A program made the position numbers and the translations under genes. A stretch of 64,000 nt of DNA from positions 496,001-560,000 of the forward strand of contig JARUPY010000398.1 in the NCBI GenBank assembly GCA_029817715.1. Direction: 5' to 3'. Position 1 is the first letter of the stretch, and each line of letters starts with the position of its first letter. This document shows, piece by piece, positions 41,160 through 49,985 of the stretch. The notes under the pieces were generated by a model. It was not told the origin of the DNA and did no database searches. It saw nothing but the letters and a program-made list of their open reading frames with translations. This DNA is from Melastoma dodecandrum (taxonomy: Eukaryota; Streptophyta; Magnoliopsida; Myrtales; Melastomataceae).

Positions 41160-41456
41160 TCAGGCGGTGGCGGCGGCCGCCTGTTTCTTGGCGATTTCGC
41201 GCTTGATGATGCGCATCGCCGGAGACAGGTCGGTCTCGCTCGCCTTGGCGAGGAAGGCGTCGAGACCACCGCGATGCTCGACCGAGCGCAGCGACGCGGC
41301 AGCGACGCGCACGCGCACCGAGCGCTCGAGCGCCTCGGAAGTCAGGGTGACGTTGCAGAGGTTCGGCAGGAAACGGGTCCGGGTCTTGCGGTTGGAGTGG
41401 CTGACCACATTGCCCGTCTGCACGGCTTTGCCCGTCAGTTCGCAGCGGCGCGACAT
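41160..41456 (-). CDS. rpmB: 50S ribosomal protein L28
   Basis: A 98-residue ribosomal protein. The family start [20 protein letters not shown] and [12 protein letters not shown] are unmistakable. ATG 41456 is chosen; the frame extends upstream to 41642 but that part is unrelated. It is monocistronic with its own terminator. Only the Cys near the N-terminus is kept, so it is probably of the zinc-independent form. Confidence 0.97.
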   Translation of the reverse strand: MSRRCELTGKAVQTGNVVSHSNRKTRTRFLPNLCNVTLTSEALERSVRVRVAAASLRSVEHRGGLDAFLAKASETDLSPAMRIIKREIAKKQAAAATA

Positions 41457-41627
41457 CGCTGTAAGTCCTCGAAGAAAACGCAGGTTTGCGGAGAAGGCGC
41501 GTCGATAGCCGAGCGCGGGCGCAGGGTCAAGGTCCGGGGGCGACGAAAAGTTAGCCGGGCCTTTACCATCCCTGCCTACCGTCCAGCTCGCGCCCAACCA
41601 ATTGGGTCGCGTATCTTGGAGCCGGAC

Positions 41628-42881
41628 GTGCCCCGCCACCATCTCCTTTCCGTCCTGATGCTCATGGTCTGGCTGCCGAGCCCCGTCCTCGCCGCAGGGC
41701 CGGCGTCGATCACCGCCGCCCTCGGGGACGCCGTGCCCGCCGCCGAGACGCCGAAGGCGCCGACGCCCGTCCCCGCCTTCTCGCCCAAGGCCATCGCGGA
41801 CCTTCTGCAGAAAGACAAGGCGGCGCAGCCGACGTCCAAGCCGGCCGCGGCTCCGGTGGCCTCACCGTCCGCGCCGCGGTCGACGTCGCCGGTCCTCGGC
41901 GCGCAGCCCCTCTCGGCGGACACGGTCAACGCCACACGATTCGCGCGGGTGAACGAGGCCGCGCGCGGTGTCGATCCCGTGGTCCTCAAGGCCGAAATCC
42001 TTCTCGACCGGGCGCATGCTCCGCCGGGTGTGATCGACGGGCGCTACGGCTCGAACTTCGTGAAAGCCGTCACGACCTTCGAAACCGTCCGCGGCCTTCC
42101 TGTCGACGGCAAGCTGACACGTCGCGTGTGGGACGAACTCGGCGGCGACGAGGCGCGCCCCGTGCTGGGGGTGTATACGATCAAGCCGGAGGACGTCGTC
42201 GGCCCGTTCTATCCGGACCTGCCGTCCGACTACGCGCTTCAGGCGAAGCTGCCCTCGCTCGGCTACCGCTCGGCCGAAGAGATGTTCGGCGAGCGCTTCC
42301 ACATGGACCATCGCTTCCTGCGGGCGCTGAACCCGACCGTCGACATGAACGTGCCCGGCAGCATGCTGGTCGTCGCCGAGGTCGAGTCCCTGCCGGTCGC
42401 GACGCCGATCGCGCGCATCGACGTGGACAAGGGCAAGGGTCAGGTGCTGGCCTACGATGCCAATGGCGGCCTCATCCTCGCCTATCCGGCGACGATCGGC
42501 AGCGAGGAGCTTCCCTCGCCGTCGGGCTCCTATGTCGTCCGGGGCGTCGCGCCACACCCGACCTACACCTACGATCCGAAGAAGAATTTCCAGCAGGGCA
42601 ACAACACGCAGAAGCTCGTTTTACCGCCGGGCCCGAACAACCCCGTCGGGGCCGCCTTCATCGCGCTCTCGAAGCCGACCTTCGGCATCCATGGGACGCC
42701 CGATCCGACGAAGATCGACAAGACCCATTCGCACGGCTGCGTGCGCCTCACGAACTGGAACGCCAAGGAACTCGCCGGCCTCGTGAAGGTCGGCACCCCG
42801 GTGAACTTCATCGACAAGCCGGGCGCGGCAGATGTCGCGACGCAGGCCCAGGCCGATCCGATCGGTCAGATGCTGCAATGA
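41628..42881 (+). CDS. L,D-transpeptidase (YkuD family)
   Basis: A 417-residue exported enzyme of peptidoglycan cross-linking. A signal peptide covers residues 1-24; an Ala/Pro-rich linker runs to about 85; a peptidoglycan-binding-like helical region ([23 protein letters not shown]) lies near 135-160; the YkuD domain from about 255 carries the catalytic [11 protein letters not shown] and Cys371 in [11 protein letters not shown]. It forms 3-3 meso-diaminopimelate links or attaches proteins to the wall. GTG 41628 has GGAG nine bases upstream; the longer frame to 41274 runs antisense through rpmB. Confidence 0.91.
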   Translation: MPRHHLLSVLMLMVWLPSPVLAAGPASITAALGDAVPAAETPKAPTPVPAFSPKAIADLLQKDKAAQPTSKPAAAPVASPSAPRSTSPVLGAQPLSADTVNATRFARVNEAARGVDPVVLKAEILLDRAHAPPGVIDGRYGSNFVKAVTTFETVRGLPVDGKLTRRVWDELGGDEARPVLGVYTIKPEDVVGPFYPDLPSDYALQAKLPSLGYRSAEEMFGERFHMDHRFLRALNPTVDMNVPGSMLVVAEVESLPVATPIARIDVDKGKGQVLAYDANGGLILAYPATIGSEELPSPSGSYVVRGVAPHPTYTYDPKKNFQQGNNTQKLVLPPGPNNPVGAAFIALSKPTFGIHGTPDPTKIDKTHSHGCVRLTNWNAKELAGLVKVGTPVNFIDKPGAADVATQAQADPIGQMLQ

Positions 42882-42924
42882 GGAGAAGGGCGCGTCGCGC
42901 CGGAGCGCGACGGCCCGCCGCGCG

Positions 42925-43407
42925 TCACGCCTTGCTGAGCGGCTTGACGTCTTTCACGACCCACTCGCCGGCCGCCTCGGTGCAGGCGGTGCCCTGGATG
43001 CTGCGGTTCAGCGGCCCACGCGACACGTCGCTGGTGAAGCCGCGGCAGATATGGGAATCGGTGGGGTAGGGATGGCCGATCGCGGTGATCGAGCCCTTCG
43101 TGCCGCTCTTGCCGTTCTCCCAATGCACCTTCGCGCCGTCCCCCTGCGGGTCGAGCGCCGTCGCCAGCGCCGCTTTCTCGCGGCGGCGATCTTCTTCGTC
43201 GAGGAGCTGGCCGAAGGGCACGCGGGCGAGCGAGCCCGTGACCTCGTCCGAGGCCGGCATCATCGAGCCCATGGGCAGGGACATCGCGCAGCCACCGAGG
43301 CACGGCGCCCCGAGGGCCGCGACCAGGCTCAGGACGTGGCGACGGGAGGGTACCCGGACGAACACGGCTAGGCTATGGAGGAAACGGTCGGACACGCACC
43401 GGCTCAC
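42925..43407 (-). CDS. Surface-antigen-like lipoprotein (RT0821/Lpp0805 type)
   Basis: A 160-residue protein with a lipobox near residue 40 (LGGC), suggesting an outer-membrane lipoprotein. After a low-complexity stretch it carries [19 protein letters not shown] and CRGFTSDVS...[13 protein letters not shown], a pattern seen in the RT0821/Lpp0805 family of 17-kDa-like surface proteins. Function unknown. The N-terminal 20 residues before the hydrophobic part may be over-called; the true start may lie further in. Confidence 0.7.
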   Translation of the reverse strand: MSRCVSDRFLHSLAVFVRVPSRRHVLSLVAALGAPCLGGCAMSLPMGSMMPASDEVTGSLARVPFGQLLDEEDRRREKAALATALDPQGDGAKVHWENGKSGTKGSITAIGHPYPTDSHICRGFTSDVSRGPLNRSIQGTACTEAAGEWVVKDVKPLSKA

Positions 43408-43435
43408 GCATACAGGTCGTACGGGAACGCTACGC

Positions 43436-44047
43436 TTGGACCAGTTAAAGAGCCGTGACCTTTCCGTCGTGGACGATCCATTTGTGCTCTTCGCAGAGTG
43501 GCAAGCGCTCGCGGAGCAATCGGAACCAAACGATCCGACGGCTATGGCCCTGGCGACGGTCGACGAGACGGGCTTGCCCGATGCGCGGATGGTGCTCCTG
43601 AAAGCCTGGGACGCGCGCGGCTTCGTCTTCTACACGAACGTCGAGAGCGCCAAGGGGCGCGAGCTCGAGGCGACACCGCGCGCGGCGGCGCTCTTCCACT
43701 GGAAGAGCCTTCGCAAGCAGGTGCGGGTGCGCGGGCCCGTCGAGCCCGTCACACAGGACGAGGCCGACGCGTATTTCGCGAGCCGCCCGCGCGGCAGCCG
43801 GATCGGGGCGTGGGCGAGCCAGCAGTCGCGCCCGCTCGCCTCGCGCGCGGTGCTCGAGGATGCGGTCGCCGATTGCGAGGCCGCCTACCCGCACGAGGTG
43901 CCGCGGCCGCCCTATTGGAACGGCTACCGCATCCGGCCGCTGCAAATCGAGTTCTGGGCGGATGGCGCGTTTCGCCTCCACGACCGAATCGTCTTCACGC
44001 GCGAGGCGCCGGAGGACGAATGGTCGAAGACACGGCTCTATCCGTGA
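43436..44047 (+). CDS. pdxH: Pyridoxamine 5'-phosphate oxidase
   Basis: A flavoprotein of about 200 residues that makes pyridoxal 5'-phosphate from pyridoxamine or pyridoxine phosphate. Conserved: [52 protein letters not shown] and the terminal [11 protein letters not shown]. The start is uncertain: TTG 43436 gives a normal N-terminus; GTG 43469 is shorter, and no good ATG is in frame upstream. Its TGA overlaps the GTG of the NUDIX gene. Confidence 0.92.
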   Translation: MDQLKSRDLSVVDDPFVLFAEWQALAEQSEPNDPTAMALATVDETGLPDARMVLLKAWDARGFVFYTNVESAKGRELEATPRAAALFHWKSLRKQVRVRGPVEPVTQDEADAYFASRPRGSRIGAWASQQSRPLASRAVLEDAVADCEAAYPHEVPRPPYWNGYRIRPLQIEFWADGAFRLHDRIVFTREAPEDEWSKTRLYP

Positions 44048-44505
44048 GCGGGGCTCCCGCCGTCGACGACCGCCTCTATCCCGCACGCCCGTTGCTGGCC
44101 GTCAGCCTCGCCGTCTTCCGTGGCGACGACGTGCTCCTCGCCCGCCGCGTCGCTCCGCCCATGTCCGGCCGCTTCACGCTGCCCGGCGGCCTCGTGGAGC
44201 CGGGCGAGTCACTGGCGGCGGCGGCATTGCGCGAGACCCGCGAGGAAGTGCGCGTCGAGGCCGATGTCGTCGGCTTCAACCAGCACGTCGAGGTCATCGA
44301 GCGGGACGACGCGGGCCGTGTGGCGCGCCACTACGTCATCGCGAGTTTTGTCGGACGTTGGCGAAGTGGGGACGGTGCCGTCGGTCCGGAGGCGGACGAG
44401 ATCCGCTGGGTCGAGGCAGACGCTTTGGCGGACCTGCCGATCACCGATCATCTGCCGCCGCTCCTTCAGGCGGCACGCGCGCTGCTCGGACGGGGCGCGG
44501 CATGA
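44044..44505 (+). CDS. NUDIX hydrolase
   Basis: A 153-residue NUDIX protein. The NUDIX box [20 protein letters not shown] followed by EV is complete, with the metal-binding Glu residues. These enzymes hydrolyse nucleoside diphosphates linked to another group; specificity is unknown. GTG 44044 overlaps the pdxH stop (GTGA) and is preferred; ATG 44020 is an alternative. Its own stop overlaps the next ATG, so pdxH, this gene and the TIGR02301 gene are translationally coupled. Confidence 0.88.
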   Translation: MSGAPAVDDRLYPARPLLAVSLAVFRGDDVLLARRVAPPMSGRFTLPGGLVEPGESLAAAALRETREEVRVEADVVGFNQHVEVIERDDAGRVARHYVIASFVGRWRSGDGAVGPEADEIRWVEADALADLPITDHLPPLLQAARALLGRGAA

Positions 44506-45002
44506 CGCGTCCGGCCGCCCACGCCTTGGCGGCCCACGCCTTGGCGGCGCTCGCGTTGCTCGCGGCGCTCGTACCGGCTGGAGCCGCGACCGACCGCGCG
44601 AGTCCGGAGCGTGGAGGGACGAAGCACAAGGCCGCTCCCGCTCCCGCACCGCCGCCGCCCATCTCGCCCCCTGCCACCTCGGCGGCGCCCCCGGATACGC
44701 AGCCGTACGACGCGCAGCTCATCCGCCTCTCGGAGATCCTCGGCGCACTCTCCTATCTCGGAACGTTGTGCGGCGACGCGAATGCCGCCGAATGGCGCAC
44801 GCGCATGCAGGCGCTCCTTGCGGCGGAAGGCTCGCCGCAGGCTCGGAAAGATCGGTTCGCCGGCGCCTTCAATCGGGGCGTGCAGGGCTACAGTCTCTCC
44901 TACCGCGCGTGCACGCCGAACGCGCGGCTCGTGATCGAGCGGTTCCGGGCGGAGGGCGCGCGGATCGCGCGGGACGTGGAGAACCGCTACCGCGCGAGTT
45001 AG
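44502..45002 (+). CDS. TIGR02301 family exported protein
   Basis: A 166-residue protein. A signal peptide (residues 1-29) precedes a proline-rich linker and a conserved domain: RLSEILGALSYLGTLCGDA, WRTRMQALLAAE and FNRGVQGYSLSYRACTPNA with two conserved Cys, which may form a disulfide in the periplasm. The family is restricted to alphaproteobacteria and usually sits next to a NUDIX gene as here. Function unknown. ATGA overlap with the NUDIX gene fixes the start. Confidence 0.85.
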   Translation: MTRPAAHALAAHALAALALLAALVPAGAATDRASPERGGTKHKAAPAPAPPPPISPPATSAAPPDTQPYDAQLIRLSEILGALSYLGTLCGDANAAEWRTRMQALLAAEGSPQARKDRFAGAFNRGVQGYSLSYRACTPNARLVIERFRAEGARIARDVENRYRAS

Positions 45003-45056
45003 CGTCGCGCGTCGATCCATTCTATATGCGGGGCCAGCGAAGAGGTCCCCGCTCCT

Positions 45057-45749
45057 ATGTCCATGATCGAGTCCGTCCGGCGCCAGCTCACGCCGGTGCA
45101 TCCGGAAGGCTACATCTTCATCGCGGGGTTCGCGATCGCGACCCTTGTGCTGGCTTGGCTTTGGCAGCCTCTCGGCTGGCTCGGCGCCGTTCTGACCTGC
45201 TGGTGCATCTATTTCTTTCGCGATCCTGTCCGCCACACGCCGCAGCAGGACGGTCTCGTCGTCGCGCCCGCCGATGGTATCGTCTGCTCGATTGGCGCCT
45301 TCTCGCCGCCGCCGGAACTGGGCCTCGGCGCCGAGCCGATGGACCGGATCTCGATCTTCATGTCGGTGTTCGACTGCCACGTGAACCGGATGCCGGTCGC
45401 GGGTCGAGTCGCGAAGGTCGCCTACAAGCCCGGGATCTTCGTCAATGCCGACCTCGACAAGGCGAGCGAGGACAATGAGCGCAACGGCCTCATCGTCGAG
45501 ACGGAGCGCGGCCGCTTCGGCGTCGTGCAGATCGCCGGCCTCATCGCACGGCGCATCGTCTGCTTCACAAAGCCGGGCGAGGCCTTGGGGGCGGGCGAGC
45601 GTTTCGGCCTGATCCGCTTCGGCTCGCGCGTCGACGTCTATTGTCCGCCGGGAACCCGGCCGCTCGTCACCCTGGGGTCGAAGACCGTTGCGGGGGAGAC
45701 GGTTCTGGCCTCCTTCGCGGCGACGGCCCACGCGTTCCGCGCCGCCTGA
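45057..45749 (+). CDS. psd: Phosphatidylserine decarboxylase proenzyme
   Basis: A 230-residue short-form enzyme that makes phosphatidylethanolamine. Two N-terminal membrane helices (residues 17-50) are followed by [36 protein letters not shown] and the self-cleavage site in RFGSRVDVY, where the Gly-Ser bond is broken and Ser becomes the pyruvoyl group. In many relatives pssA follows directly; here the next gene is on the opposite strand, so pssA must be elsewhere. ATG 45057 is used. Confidence 0.93.
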   Translation: MSMIESVRRQLTPVHPEGYIFIAGFAIATLVLAWLWQPLGWLGAVLTCWCIYFFRDPVRHTPQQDGLVVAPADGIVCSIGAFSPPPELGLGAEPMDRISIFMSVFDCHVNRMPVAGRVAKVAYKPGIFVNADLDKASEDNERNGLIVETERGRFGVVQIAGLIARRIVCFTKPGEALGAGERFGLIRFGSRVDVYCPPGTRPLVTLGSKTVAGETVLASFAATAHAFRAA

Positions 45750-45770
45750 TGTCGGAGGCAGCATACGAAA

Positions 45771-45793
45771 ACGCCCACCGATGAGGTGGGCGT
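45771..45793 (-). terminator. Terminator of the GCG_CRPN-like gene
   Basis: A nine-base stem ACGCCCACC/GGTGGGCGT with a five-base loop. On the minus strand it is followed by TTTTCG and lies 25 bases after the stop of the Gly/Trp-rich gene. It also lies 21 bases past psd on the other strand and may work in both directions. Confidence 0.75.
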
Positions 45794-45817
45794 ATCCGGT
45801 AGAAGGATTTCAGCCGA

Positions 45818-46111
45818 TCACCAGCGGTGCCAGCCCCAGCCGTGGTGCCAGCCCCAGGGGCGGTGCCAGCCGTAGCCGTAGCCCCACGGGCGGTGCCAGC
45901 CGTACCCATATCCATACCCGCCGCCCGGGTAGCAGAAGCCGTTCCAGCCGCGATGGCGGAAGGGGCCGCAGCCCCCCGACACGAGCGTGACGGTCGGCTG
46001 ATCCGCCGAGGCGGCCGGAGCAAGCAATTGCGCGCCGGTCATCGCGCTTGCAGGCAGCGTCGCCAAGGCCAATGCCCCGACGACCGAGGACGACAGAAGT
46101 AACTTACGCAT
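45818..46111 (-). CDS. Exported Gly/Trp/His-rich protein, GCG_CRPN-like
   Basis: A 97-residue protein with a signal peptide (residues 1-23). After a short linker it has the GGCGPFRHRGWNGFC motif, resembling the GCG_CRPN prefix domain of Gly-rich exported proteins, then a Tyr/Gly stretch and repeats of the form GYGWHRPWG and GWHHGW. The His- and Cys-rich make-up suggests metal binding. It is divergent from the ECF sigma operon, and the two promoters share an identical nonamer, so this is probably a target of that sigma factor. Confidence 0.75.
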   Translation of the reverse strand: MRKLLLSSSVVGALALATLPASAMTGAQLLAPAASADQPTVTLVSGGCGPFRHRGWNGFCYPGGGYGYGYGWHRPWGYGYGWHRPWGWHHGWGWHRW

Positions 46112-46145
46112 TGAGATGACCTCTTTGTCTTCGTTGGTCCGTCCT

Positions 46146-46174
46146 TCAACGCCCGGAGCGTCGAGACCCTACGG
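46146..46174 (-). promoter_or_regulatory. Candidate ECF-sigma promoter of the GCG_CRPN-like gene
   Basis: On the minus strand CCGTAGGGT (46174-46166) is followed after 14 bases by CGTTGA (46151-46146), 35 bases before the gene's ATG. The same nonamer with nearly the same spacing to CGTT precedes the divergent sigma gene. CGTT is a typical ECF -10 element. The segment is also bracketed by GGTCCGT/ACGGACC inverted repeats (46136-46142, 46171-46177). Confidence 0.55.
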
Positions 46175-46212
46175 ACCATCTTGCGCAGGACGCTTCAAAA
46201 ACGCGACCTGAG

Positions 46213-46242
46213 CCGTAGGGTTCGAGCGGCCGTGGACGTTTC
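46213..46242 (+). promoter_or_regulatory. Candidate autoregulatory promoter of the ECF sigma operon
   Basis: CCGTAGGGT (46213-46221), 15-base spacer, CGTTTC (46237-46242), 25 bases before the GTG start of the sigma gene. The element is shared with the divergent promoter, as expected for a sigma factor that transcribes its own operon. Not experimentally shown. Confidence 0.55.
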
Positions 46243-46266
46243 GTAGGCGTAGGTCATTCGGAGCAC

Positions 46267-46887
46267 GTGACGCGGAGCGAAGATTCGGCGACCGAAGGTC
46301 GGCCGCTCCGCGAAGCGGGATCTTGTCGGACGACGGGTGAGGTTTTGGAGGCGACGGATGACGAACTGGTCGCACGGACGGGAAAAGGAGACGCGGCGGC
46401 GTTCACCCAACTCGTCACGCGGCACAGGGCTCGGCTGATGGCGCAGATGATGCGAAGCCTCGGAAGTCGTGCGGCGGCGGAGGATGTCGTGCAGGAGGTG
46501 TTCATTCGTGCGTGGACGCACGCGCCGAGCTGGCGTGCGCGCGAAACGGGCCGGGCGAGCTACGCGGCCTGGCTCTCGCGCGTCGCTCTGAACCTCGCGA
46601 TCGACCAGAGCCGCAGGGCCAGGAGTGTCCCTCTCGATGGCATCGCAGAGCCGGAGGATCCGGCGGCGAACGCCGATTCGATCATGATCCAGGCCGAGCG
46701 CGCCCGGCGGATCCGGGCGGCGATCGCCGAATTGCCCGAACGCCAGCGGACGGCCTTGAGCCTGACCTACGATGCGGAGCTCTCCAATGCGGAGGGTGCC
46801 GCGGCCATGTCGACGTCCGTCGGCGCGTTCGAGCTCCTGCTTGTGCGTGCGCGGCGCACGTTGCGACAATCCTTGCGTGATGAGTGA
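46267..46887 (+). CDS. ECF-type RNA polymerase sigma factor
   Basis: A 206-residue extracytoplasmic-function sigma factor. Region 2 (FTQLVTRHRARLMAQMMRSL, then AAAEDVVQEVFIRAW near residues 75-89) and region 4 (LPERQRTALSLTYDAELSNA with helix-turn-helix, near 160-200) are clear; region 3 is absent, as in all ECF factors. GTG 46267 with GGAG nearby is assumed; the N-terminal 28 residues are variable. It overlaps the anti-sigma gene. The three-gene layout with a periplasmic metal sensor resembles CnrYXH-type signalling. Confidence 0.9.
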   Translation: MTRSEDSATEGRPLREAGSCRTTGEVLEATDDELVARTGKGDAAAFTQLVTRHRARLMAQMMRSLGSRAAAEDVVQEVFIRAWTHAPSWRARETGRASYAAWLSRVALNLAIDQSRRARSVPLDGIAEPEDPAANADSIMIQAERARRIRAAIAELPERQRTALSLTYDAELSNAEGAAAMSTSVGAFELLLVRARRTLRQSLRDE

Positions 46888-47296
46888 GATGATGACTCTG
46901 TCCCAGTTCGAGGACAACCTGGATCGATATGGCGCCGATCTCTCGCGCTGGCCGGCCGAGATGCGGACGGAAGCCGCGGCGCTTATGGCCGGGTCTGCGC
47001 AAGCGCGCGCCCTGCTGCGCACGATGGCGGAGATCGAGGCCGTTCTCCTCGCGCCGCCGCCCGGCTCGGGGGATGTCGGCGGGGCGGACGAACGGATGGC
47101 CGCGCGCGCCATCCGACACCGGCAGGTCCGCCCGGCTCGACCCGCGGCTCGGCGCGCCGGCTGGGCCGGCGCCGCAGCCGCGGCCCTGGTGCTGGGCGTC
47201 TTCGTCGGAGATCTCGCCCCGCCACCGCGAGACGAAAGTCCGTCGACCGTCTTTGCGGCGGCCTTCGATATGCCGGGCGACACCGATGTGGAGTAA
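46880..47296 (+). CDS. Anti-sigma factor, membrane anchored
   Basis: A 138-residue protein. The cytosolic N-terminal part (LSQFEDNLDRYGADLSRWPA) is the pattern of small anti-sigma proteins of this ECF group; a single membrane helix (residues 95-113, AGAAAAALVLGVFVG) is followed by a short periplasmic tail. It overlaps the sigma gene by eight bases, which ties their production together. It probably holds the sigma factor inactive until the periplasmic sensor signals. Confidence 0.82.
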   Translation: MSEMMTLSQFEDNLDRYGADLSRWPAEMRTEAAALMAGSAQARALLRTMAEIEAVLLAPPPGSGDVGGADERMAARAIRHRQVRPARPAARRAGWAGAAAAALVLGVFVGDLAPPPRDESPSTVFAAAFDMPGDTDVE

Positions 47297-47301
47297 CGCG
47301 A

Positions 47302-47772
47302 ATGTGGCGTGAGCGCCGCTGGCTGGCGCCGCTCGCCGGCGCCTCCCTCATCTTGAACGTGTTCCTCGTCGGGGTCCTCGCCGGCCACTCATACGGCCTC
47401 GGTCGGCGTGAGCCGCCGCGACCGCGCGCCCCCGACACGGCGATCGTGCCTCAGGCGCATGTGCGCGCGTTGCCGAAGGACGAGCGCAAGCAGTTCACCG
47501 CGACGATGGCCGAGCACCGCGACGCGATCCGCTCGGCGCGTGACGAACAGCGGCGGCTGCGCCGCCAGACGGAGGAGGACATCGCCGCGCCGACCTACGA
47601 CGCCGCGAAGGTGGCGGCCGACTTCAAGGCCCTCCGCGAGAACGGCCTGCTCGTGCAACAGCATGTCCAGGAGGGCTTGGTGGCCGCACTCGCCGGCCTT
47701 TCGGCCGCCTCGCGCGCCGCCCTCGTCAAGAAGGAAGATGCTGCATCGGTGCCGGCCGGCGCCGGCCGGTAG
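47302..47772 (+). CDS. Periplasmic heavy-metal-sensor-like protein (CnrX/Spy fold)
   Basis: A 156-residue protein with an N-terminal membrane anchor (residues 9-29) and a periplasmic helical hairpin (residues 50-145) rich in Arg/Glu/Ala, including VRALPKDERKQFTATMAEH and FKALRENGLLVQQHVQEGL. It matches the periplasmic heavy-metal-sensor / Spy-like family. His residues at the start of the first helix and near the end of the second could bind metal, but the ligand is not defined. It lies five bases after the anti-sigma gene and is probably the signal input of the system. Confidence 0.8.
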   Translation: MWRERRWLAPLAGASLILNVFLVGVLAGHSYGLGRREPPRPRAPDTAIVPQAHVRALPKDERKQFTATMAEHRDAIRSARDEQRRLRRQTEEDIAAPTYDAAKVAADFKALRENGLLVQQHVQEGLVAALAGLSAASRAALVKKEDAASVPAGAGR

Positions 47773-47834
47773 CGGCACTGGCGTTGCTCCGTGAAGCGGC
47801 CTATCGACAGAGCCCCCGCATCCGGAGCACGTCC

Positions 47835-49208
47835 ATGACCGCCGATGCCATCGCCTTCCACGATGCCGCCATGGTCGATATCGCGCGGCTCGAGCGCAGT
47901 TCCGTCGCGGTCCTCGCCTCGGCCATCCTCGATCCGCTGCGCGGCCTGCCGGACGCCACCTTCACGTCCAAAATGGCGGCCGGACGCAACTTCGGGCGCC
48001 TGCGCTGCTACGTCAGCGACCCGGTGCTGATCCACGAGGCGATCGTGCGTACGGCGGACTCCCTGGCCAAAGGGGAGGAGATGACCCGCGTGCTCGGGCC
48101 CGCTCTCGGCATGGGCCTCCTGACCGCCGACGGTGCCCATTGGCGCTGGCAGCGCCAGAGCGTCGCGCCGATCTTCCAGCACGAGCGGCTCAACACGTTC
48201 CTTCCCGCGATGCTTGCCGCCGCGACCGCGACGCGCGAGCGCTGGCGCGCGCTGCCCGCGGGGCAGAGCGTCGATGTCGGCCACGAAATGATGACGACGA
48301 CCTACGAGATCATCGTCGAGACCATGCTATCGGGGCGTGACGCCCTCGATGCAGATTCCGTCGAGCGGAACGTCACCGACTATCTCGCCTCGACGACCTG
48401 GCGGTTCGCGCTCGCGCTGCTCAAGGCGCCCGCCTGGGTCCCGTTTCCGGGCAGCCGGCGCGCGGCCCTGGCAGCGCGCCTCATGCGCGGAGCCGTACGC
48501 GACATGATCGCGGCCCGACGCCGAACCCCGCGCGCGGCGGACGACATTGTCTCGCGCCTCCTGGCGGCGACCGATCCGGAAACCGGTCGGATGATGTCGG
48601 ACGAGGAGATCACCGACAACATCCTCACCTTCATCGGCGCCGGTCACGAAACGACGGCGATCGCGCTCGGCTGGACGTTCATGCTCCTGGCGGAGGAGCC
48701 GGAGAGCGTCGCCCGAATTCTGGCCGAGGTCGAGGCTGTGACTGGCGGCGGCGAGCTCGAGCCGAGGCATATCGGTGCGCTCGCCTATACGAAGCAGGTG
48801 GTCAGCGAGGCGATGCGGCTCTATCCGCCGGCGCCACTCATCTCGCGAACGGTGCGCCGCCCCTTCCGGCTCGGCGGCCTCGACCTGCCGGTCGGCTCGA
48901 TCGTCATCGTGCCGATCTATTCGGTCCACCGGCACGCCTCGCTCTGGACCGACCCCGAGCGCTTCGATCCCTCTCGCTTCGCTCCCGAGGCGGTGAAGGG
49001 GCGCCATCGCTACGCCTATATGCCGTTCGGGGCAGGCCCGCGCATCTGCATCGGCAGCGCGTTCGCGATGATGGAGGCCGTCGCCATCCTGGCGGTCCTC
49101 GTGCGTGCGGTCCGGTTCGAGCGCGTGAGCCCGGCGTTGCCGGACGCGGCGATGCGGGTCACGCTACGGCCGACGAAGCCGCTGCGGATGCGCGTCACGC
49201 CCCGCTGA
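47835..49208 (+). CDS. Cytochrome P450
   Basis: A 457-residue P450 monooxygenase without membrane anchor. The I-helix oxygen-binding motif is GAGHETTA, the K-helix ExxR is in SEAMRLYPP, and the haem thiolate is Cys405 in FGAGPRICIG. It resembles bacterial class fatty-acid or terpene P450s of the CYP4/CYP102-like branch. ATG 47835 is chosen over an upstream in-frame start at 47784. No ferredoxin or reductase gene is adjacent, so redox partners and substrate are unknown. It lies 62 bases after the sensor gene on the same strand and might be read through from the ECF promoter. Confidence 0.92.
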   Translation: MTADAIAFHDAAMVDIARLERSSVAVLASAILDPLRGLPDATFTSKMAAGRNFGRLRCYVSDPVLIHEAIVRTADSLAKGEEMTRVLGPALGMGLLTADGAHWRWQRQSVAPIFQHERLNTFLPAMLAAATATRERWRALPAGQSVDVGHEMMTTTYEIIVETMLSGRDALDADSVERNVTDYLASTTWRFALALLKAPAWVPFPGSRRAALAARLMRGAVRDMIAARRRTPRAADDIVSRLLAATDPETGRMMSDEEITDNILTFIGAGHETTAIALGWTFMLLAEEPESVARILAEVEAVTGGGELEPRHIGALAYTKQVVSEAMRLYPPAPLISRTVRRPFRLGGLDLPVGSIVIVPIYSVHRHASLWTDPERFDPSRFAPEAVKGRHRYAYMPFGAGPRICIGSAFAMMEAVAILAVLVRAVRFERVSPALPDAAMRVTLRPTKPLRMRVTPR

Positions 49209-49217
49209 CGCCGCCGG

Positions 49218-49985
49218 CTACTGGACGGCGGCGCCGCCTTCGCGCTCCATCAGCGCCCGATAGGCGGGGATGAGCTCGGCCGGCGTGCCGACCGCGCGGA
49301 CGCGGCCCTCGTGAATCCAGACGAGGCGGTCGCAGAGCATCTCGAGGGTCGCGAGATCATGCGAGACGACGAGGATCGTGCCGTGCCGGGCGAAGCCCTT
49401 GATGTAGGCGTCGCATTTCGCGCCGAAAGCGGTGTCGCCGACCGACAGCGCCTCGTCGACGATCAGGATGTCGGCGTCGGCATGAGCGGACACCGCAAAT
49501 GCGAGACGCGAAAGCATGCCGGACGAATACATCTTGAGCGGCTGGTAGAAGAAGTCGCCGATGTCGGCGAAGGCCGCGATCGAATCCATCCGCTCGACGA
49601 TTTGCGCTTTCTTCATGCCGAGGATGGCCCCGCCGATCAGCGCATTCTCGCGTCCCGTCAGCTCATGGTCGAACCCGGCGCCGAGGGCCAGGATCGGGGC
49701 GAGGCGCCCGTTGATGGTGGCGCGCCCGTGCGTCTGCTCGGTGATGCCGCATAGGATCTGCAGGAGCGTCGTCTTGCCGGCGCCGTTGCGCCCGATGATG
49801 CCGACGCACTCGCCCTTGGCGACCTTGAACGAGATGTCCTTGAGGACCCAGTGTTCCTTGTAGAACTGGTGCCAGCGGCCGAACAGCGTCTGCTTCAGCT
49901 GGTCGTTGCGGTGCATGAACAGCTTGAACGCCTTGCCGACGCCGTCGCAGACGATCGTCGGCTCCGCGACGATCTCAGATGACAT
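49218..49985 (-). CDS. Polysaccharide ABC exporter ATPase (Wzt/TagH type)
   Basis: A 255-residue ATP-binding subunit. Walker A GRNGAGKTTLL, a Leu-to-Tyr-Ser-Ser-Gly signature (MYSSGMLSRLAFAV) typical of O-antigen/teichoic-acid exporters, and Walker B ILIVDEALSVGD. It lacks the C-terminal carbohydrate-binding domain of some Wzt proteins. ATG 49985 overlaps the permease 3' end by 11 bases, so the longer frame to 50051 is excluded. No glycosyltransferases are nearby; the cargo is an unknown surface glycan. Confidence 0.9.
   Translation of the reverse strand: MSSEIVAEPTIVCDGVGKAFKLFMHRNDQLKQTLFGRWHQFYKEHWVLKDISFKVAKGECVGIIGRNGAGKTTLLQILCGITEQTHGRATINGRLAPILALGAGFDHELTGRENALIGGAILGMKKAQIVERMDSIAAFADIGDFFYQPLKMYSSGMLSRLAFAVSAHADADILIVDEALSVGDTAFGAKCDAYIKGFARHGTILVVSHDLATLEMLCDRLVWIHEGRVRAVGTPAELIPAYRALMEREGGAAVQ

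Noticed and set aside
45750..45817. Missing pssA after psd as a sign of rearrangement
   Set aside because: psd alone is common enough in alphaproteobacteria; absence of pssA here is not informative without the rest of the genome.
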